Shown here: positions 59,690-64,000 of the stretch, piece by piece
How the letters are laid out: each line of letters starts with the position of its first letter
How positions within the stretch are numbered: position 1 is the stretch's first letter
Assembly (NCBI GenBank): GCA_021234535.1
Contig: CM037843.1
Coordinates: forward strand, 23,963,911 to 24,027,910
DNA: 64,000 nt
From: Stichopus chloronotus
Lineage: Eukaryota > Echinodermata > Holothuroidea > Aspidochirotida > Stichopodidae
Direction of reading: 5' to 3'
Made by a program: the position numbers and the translations under genes
Notes under the pieces: generated by a model
Told to the model about the DNA's origin: nothing
The model's input: only the letters and a program-made list of their open reading frames with translations
Databases searched by the model: none

Positions 59690-60545
59690 TCACATTTTCA
59701 CAATTTGACCCCTGTTGACCCCAAATGACCTTTGACCTTCACAAAAAACGATAGGGTTCCTCTACTCAACATGGTACAACTACATACAAAACATGAGATC
59801 TCTACAAGCTTCTTTTCTTGAGATATCGTGTTTTCAAGGTTTTCACAACTTGACCCCTGATGACCCCAAATGACCTTTGATCCCTACCATAAACAATAGG
59901 ATTCTTCTTCTCAATATGGTACACCTACATACTAAATATGAGATCACTACAAGCTTCCTTTCTAGAGATATCATGTTTACAATGTTTTCACATTTTGACC
60001 CCTGTTGACCCCAAATGACCTTTGACCTCCACCAAAAGCAACAGGGTTCTTCTTCCTAATGTGGTACATCTACATACTGAATATGAGATTTGTCCAAGCT
60101 CCCCTTCTTGAGATATCGTGTTTACAAGGTTTTCACCATTTGATCCCTGTTGACCCCAAATGACCTTTGACCTCCACCAAAAACGATAGGGTTCCTATAC
60201 TTAACATTGTACAACTACATACAAAACATGAAATCTCTACAAGCTTCTTTTCTTGAGATATCATGTTTTCAAGGTTTTCACAATTTGACCCCTGTTAACC
60301 CTAAATGACCTTTGACCTCCACCAAAAACAATAAGGTTCTCCTTCTCAATATGGTACACCTACATACCAAATATGAGATCTGTCCAAGCTTCCCTTCTTG
60401 AGATATCGTGTTTACAAGGAAGGGCATCACAGACATACATACACACACACACACATACGCACGTACACACACACATACATACACGCATACATACACACAC
60501 ACATATGCATGATTACAAAGGTTAGAATTATCATCGAAACCAAAA
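59690..60545 (+). repeat. 145-bp array, locus 3, most regular copy
   Basis: Five monomers with an exact 145-bp step: CAATTTGACC-type starts at 59701, 59846, 59991, 60136 and 60281. The TGACCTTTGA core lies at 59726, 59871, 60016, 60161 and 60306. The last monomer ends TTTACAAGG (60419), followed by the junction AAGGGCATCACAGAC, an AC/ACAT microsatellite (about 60435-60506) and the tail GCATGATTACAAAGG with a small inverted repeat (60520-60541). Monomers are 85-95% alike by eye, more homogeneous than at 27.4 kb, so this is the youngest or best homogenised of the three. Confidence 0.9.
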
Positions 60546-61272
60546 GGTAGATCTCCAATTCTCCATCAGCACATATTTGAAGGCGTTCTAAAAATGACGT
60601 TGAGGACGAAAGACAGAAAAGTTTGACCGTCTCTTGAATTTAGCACAATATCCTGAGAATAAAAGTACATTACTTTTAACTAAGCTTCTTCTCTTGCTTT
60701 CAATTTTCTGAAACATGACACACGAATATCTAGGTATGATAAAGCTCAAATAAAACATGGATAGATAACTTTATAATGTGTATTTAAAGAGGACAGATCT
60801 AACTAAAGACTGAAAAAAAAAAAAATACATGATCACCTTTCTTCTAGTTTAAACGTTGCGTGACATGAAAATGATAATTTGGAATATTTGCTGTATTAAT
60901 CACGACAATACTGAAAATAGCCACAAATGCCATCAAAATCCAACAGATATTGACAACTTTACAGGCAAATTCCTATGTTGCACCTTCATCATGAATAAAC
61001 ACTGGCAAAGTTTGCGAATTTATAATGTCATTAGAGGGACTATCATGAGATTTATTATGCTAACCTTTGTTTACTAAAACTTTCTTTCAAGGACAGTTGA
61101 GAATTTTATACACCCCAACCAAGGGCTTTGTTTTCGGAGCATGCATTATTTTCTTTACAAATATTGGCATCACCTACCAATACAAAACCAAGCAATAAAG
61201 TAATTGAGAGAAAATATATGTAGACCTAAGAATGAACATATGTTCCATTATGACCTTTATGTACAGAAACAT
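60546..61272. other. Noncoding DNA
   Basis: No gene seen. Frames of 73 codons or less. Confidence 0.45.
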
Positions 61273-61310
61273 ACAGATAGATTGACTGATAGACAGACAG
61301 ACAGAGGGAC

Positions 61311-61348
<38 letters not shown>
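61273..61348. repeat. GACA/GATA microsatellite
   Basis: About 13 GACA units with a few GATA and GGAC interruptions. Minus-strand Cys/Leu/Ser frames here are translated repeat. Confidence 0.93.
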
Positions 61349-61349
<1 letters not shown>

Positions 61350-61756
61350 CAAACAAACAGACATAGAGTGATGGCAGCAGATTCTAATAGCTCAGATAAG
61401 TTGGTTTGGGCTAAAAACCATACTGCATTCACGTTTAATGATGTTGTTCAGTTTTGTCATTCCAAGAGGACCGATGGCTGTTGTACTGACTTCATCTTTC
61501 AAAAAGCGTAGAGAGTCCTTCCAGGTACAAAATGACAGGAGAGGACCACAGTTTCTTTCAACTTGTATTCCATAACATGTTACATAATATAAACCCAGAA
61601 GATGTCTCTATGACAGAAAAAGTAACGATTATAAACTAAAACTTCATGTCTGCTGGACAGTCAGTGTGGAGAACGTGCACATGGCACATGCCTTCACTTA
61701 ACATAGCTGCCTACAGTACCCCTTGACTGCTTATGTAGCATACAGCTGCTGCATCC
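61349..61756. other. Noncoding DNA
   Basis: Nothing recognised. Confidence 0.4.
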
Positions 61757-61921
61757 TCAGCCAATCCTCACATGATATCATACATGTTTATCCCTTCTTG
61801 AGAGGTACCTACCTATCCATTATGGTATATCTGGATATCACCTCATGTTCTACCATGTAGAACAGGTCTTCTCGAGACATGATTTTAGCACATTATGTGT
61901 ATTTTGTAAGGACTAGGTGGC
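61757..61921 (+). repeat. Dispersed repeat E, plus-strand copy
   Basis: The plus-oriented partner of 50550-50714, about 11 kb away. Key phrases are CAGCCAATCCTCACATGA, CCCTTCTTGAGAGGTACC, GGTATATCTGGATATCACC, TCTTCTCGAGACATGATTT and TGTGTATTTTGTAAGGAC. The class is unknown; I see no inverted ends or tRNA head. Confidence 0.8.
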
Positions 61922-62947
61922 ATCCTATTCCATCTCATGAATATTCAAAACATTACAATACCATCACACAATGAACTAATGAGCTAGGACCAGTCCATAA
62001 AACCATAAATGCAACAGTGGATACATCCTGTCTATGGAAGATGGCATTCAACTTGACATTTCCCTCATATAATTGCTATGGCAGTTGCTCCTCCGATTAC
62101 ATTACCACCTACAATTTGTTTACTTGAGATGAGGTTCCACTGCATTCATTATTAAACTAAAGAACATGAATGTTTAAATGCAAATAGAGTAATATTAAAT
62201 CCTCTTTTCTCGAGAGGCTGTGCGGGTTTCTTTCTTTTACAATGATACCCTTAAAACTGTGCACCAGTTCATTGACTCGCAACAATATTCTAGCCTGCAC
62301 AATGCTGTCCTGTAATTACTAAAATTAATTATTTCAAAATGCATACTTACCTTAAACATTGAATTTTCAGTCTTGACATTACAGCCTTTCTTTCAATGTG
62401 TTTTTTTAGACTGTAAAAATACACCATTACGGGAACTGGACTCTTGTCACATGCTAATATCATAAAGGGAAGAACACCACTGGGCAAGTGCAATGTGTAA
62501 TGGCAGTCTTTGCTCTAGTGATTACATAATTTTCATGTCAATGAAACAAGAGTGATTTAATAATCACAAGGAAGATGAAGAAGGGAAAAAGATAAAATCA
62601 GCTAGATATCATAAAATAGGTTGAGAATCTAGAAGAATTGTACCTGAAACTGCCTTTGCACAACGGATTGTACAGTGATTTTGACCCCCCACTTTCTCAA
62701 AAGACTAACAAGGTAAATAATGTATGCTAACGCTAATAAAATATTAGTGCATTTTGGACAACCATTGGATACGTTTTTACTACAACAACAGACTTGCAAC
62801 CTTTTGATTCCTTTGAATCACATTCACACATTTGAGTCCAGAAGCTTTAGTCCAAGCTAGCCATTTCCCTCCCTGCAAAATGCACTTTTACTGGGGCACT
62901 TGCTTGACTGGATTTTGCCACGAATGCAGCAAATCTTACGACTTTAA
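61922..62947. other. Noncoding DNA
   Basis: No gene seen. The sequence is unique by eye. Confidence 0.45.
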
Positions 62948-62977
62948 AAATCTTACAATCTTATGATTGTAAGATTT
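62948..62977. repeat. Perfect 13-bp-stem hairpin
   Basis: AAATCTTACAATC and its exact reverse complement GATTGTAAGATTT are separated by the 4-base loop TTAT. A related phrase, AAATCTTACGA, lies just upstream (62930-62940). No T-run or gene makes this a recognisable terminator; it may be the relic of an inverted-repeat element. Confidence 0.8.
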
Positions 62978-64000
62978 GTTTTGAGGGGAAGGGTGGAGGG
63001 GTTTGAATTAATGTGACGGACCAATGAGAAGCTGACATTAATAACCATCGATGCAATGTCCATGTGGGAAGGGTTTCATAGAGTATCTTTCACACATTTA
63101 CAAAACTTGGTTATATGGACACATTATCCAAATTCATCCCAAACTTTTGTGTCTCAAACCACTTCTTGCCACACTCAACATTTTCTTTATCTTGTTGAAC
63201 TATTTCTTTGTTGAATTCACCCACACATATGTCACAACTTCAATCTATCACCTGCCAAGACTGTACTTAAACTGATGGACCACGAACGTGACTCCACATT
63301 CACACTGTCAAATTTCTGCTCCCAAAGAAAAGAGCTCTCCACCTCTCTATAGCGCACTCTCTCTCTCTCTCTAAACTCAACTCTGTTATCTCTTTCTGTC
63401 ACTTATAGACAGAGTCATATCAATTTTCCATCAATAATAAATAAAAGGAATGGAAGTTTTTTCCCCTTTCTTAACCATAAGCTATGCTTCAAGGAATGGA
63501 ACTAACTCCTGTGGCCGAATTAATATTGTGGGTTACGTTTCTCTTCCTTATTCTTCTTTCCTTTCTTACTTCTACACTTCTTTTTGTCTGTTTAATCTCA
63601 TAGCTATAAAATCAATAGTTGCAGAACAATCTCATATACCTTCCCGTATGTCAAAAATTTAATTCAATATTCGATTTCTGAGGCTGACTGTTTTCAGATG
63701 TACATCTCTGCTTTTATTTTCCCAGGTACCTGAAAATCCCAAACCCAAAGGACAAGGCCAAAATAAAAAAGATATATATATTTAAAAAAAAAAGGGGGAA
63801 AGAATGTGACTATACAAAGATATAGGTTAATTCATGCTGTGGTGTAAGGTGATGTAGTACTGAGGTATTTTAAATGGTGTGCTTTGATATCAGAAACTCT
63901 TATGCCACATGAGTTTGACCACTCAGGAGAAACAAATTTTTGGTGGCATTCAATCTTTGGTTACGTATAAAATACGATGGATTAGATTTGTGAATAAATT
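62978..64000. other. Noncoding DNA with a CT microsatellite
   Basis: A CT repeat of about eight units lies at 63356-63372, and a TA run plus A-run near 63772-63793. No gene is seen; the longest frames are 70-74 codons. Confidence 0.5.

Noticed and set aside
60278..60502. Cys/Val-rich minus-strand frame
   Set aside because: Translation of the AC microsatellite and last 145-bp monomer.
61174..61432. Cys/Leu/Ser-repeat minus-strand frames
   Set aside because: Translation of the GACA microsatellite.

Overview
This is a 64 kb piece of an animal (eukaryotic) nuclear genome with no protein-coding gene, rRNA or functional tRNA that I can support. It is AT-rich, full of microsatellites, minisatellites and small dispersed repeats, and its open frames are short and look like chance. 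Best guess for source: an echinoderm, possibly a sea cucumber. The hints are the frequent TAGGCCTA-type palindrome, the kinds of small repeats, and a ~145-bp tandem monomer containing TGACCTTTGACC that I associate with echinoderm genomes. This is recollection of sequence style, not a database result. The window reads as intergenic or long-intron DNA.

Layout. 1-10 kb: unique-looking AT-rich DNA, a GAT-type triplet tract (2575-2975), a degenerate ~100-bp A/C-rich tandem array (about 5140-6200) and a TA repeat. 10-25 kb: first copy of a TTAA-ended miniature element (family M1, 10162-10500), a 163-bp fold-back element (11796-11958), a G-quadruplex-like tract (16074-16134), many poly-G/poly-C runs, a hAT-type miniature transposon (22752-23076) and a 21-bp AT-rich minisatellite. 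26-32 kb: an A/C-rich, almost G-free minisatellite, the first large 145-bp array (27365-28500), a second array family with nearly the same period (30040-30605) and a 24-bp minisatellite open in frame on both strands. 32-46 kb: diverged dispersed repeat pairs, two tRNA-derived SINEs on the minus strand (35.7 kb and 44 kb), a short 145-bp array (37715-38085), an M1 element with recognisable terminal inverted repeats (39515-39867), GATA and polypurine tracts, and a second TTAA-ended element (45006-45549). 47-57 kb: a minus-strand M1 copy (50060-50286), another M1 copy (55292-55622), more dispersed repeat pairs, and a 430-bp element with perfect 14-bp terminal inverted repeats (56613-57042). 57-64 kb: mostly unique, with the most regular 145-bp array (59690-60545), a GACA microsatellite and a perfect 13-bp-stem hairpin.

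The nearest thing to an undescribed system is a compound repeat seen at three loci in the same orientation. It has n x 145-bp monomers, then a fixed junction (AGGGCGTCAC-like), then an ACAT/AC microsatellite, then a conserved tail containing a small inverted repeat. Most monomers carry a direct repeat of the nuclear-receptor half-site AGGTCA with 1-base spacing. The architecture resembles tandem-core plus microsatellite non-autonomous elements (for example bivalve pearl elements or Helitron-like elements); that assignment is inference.
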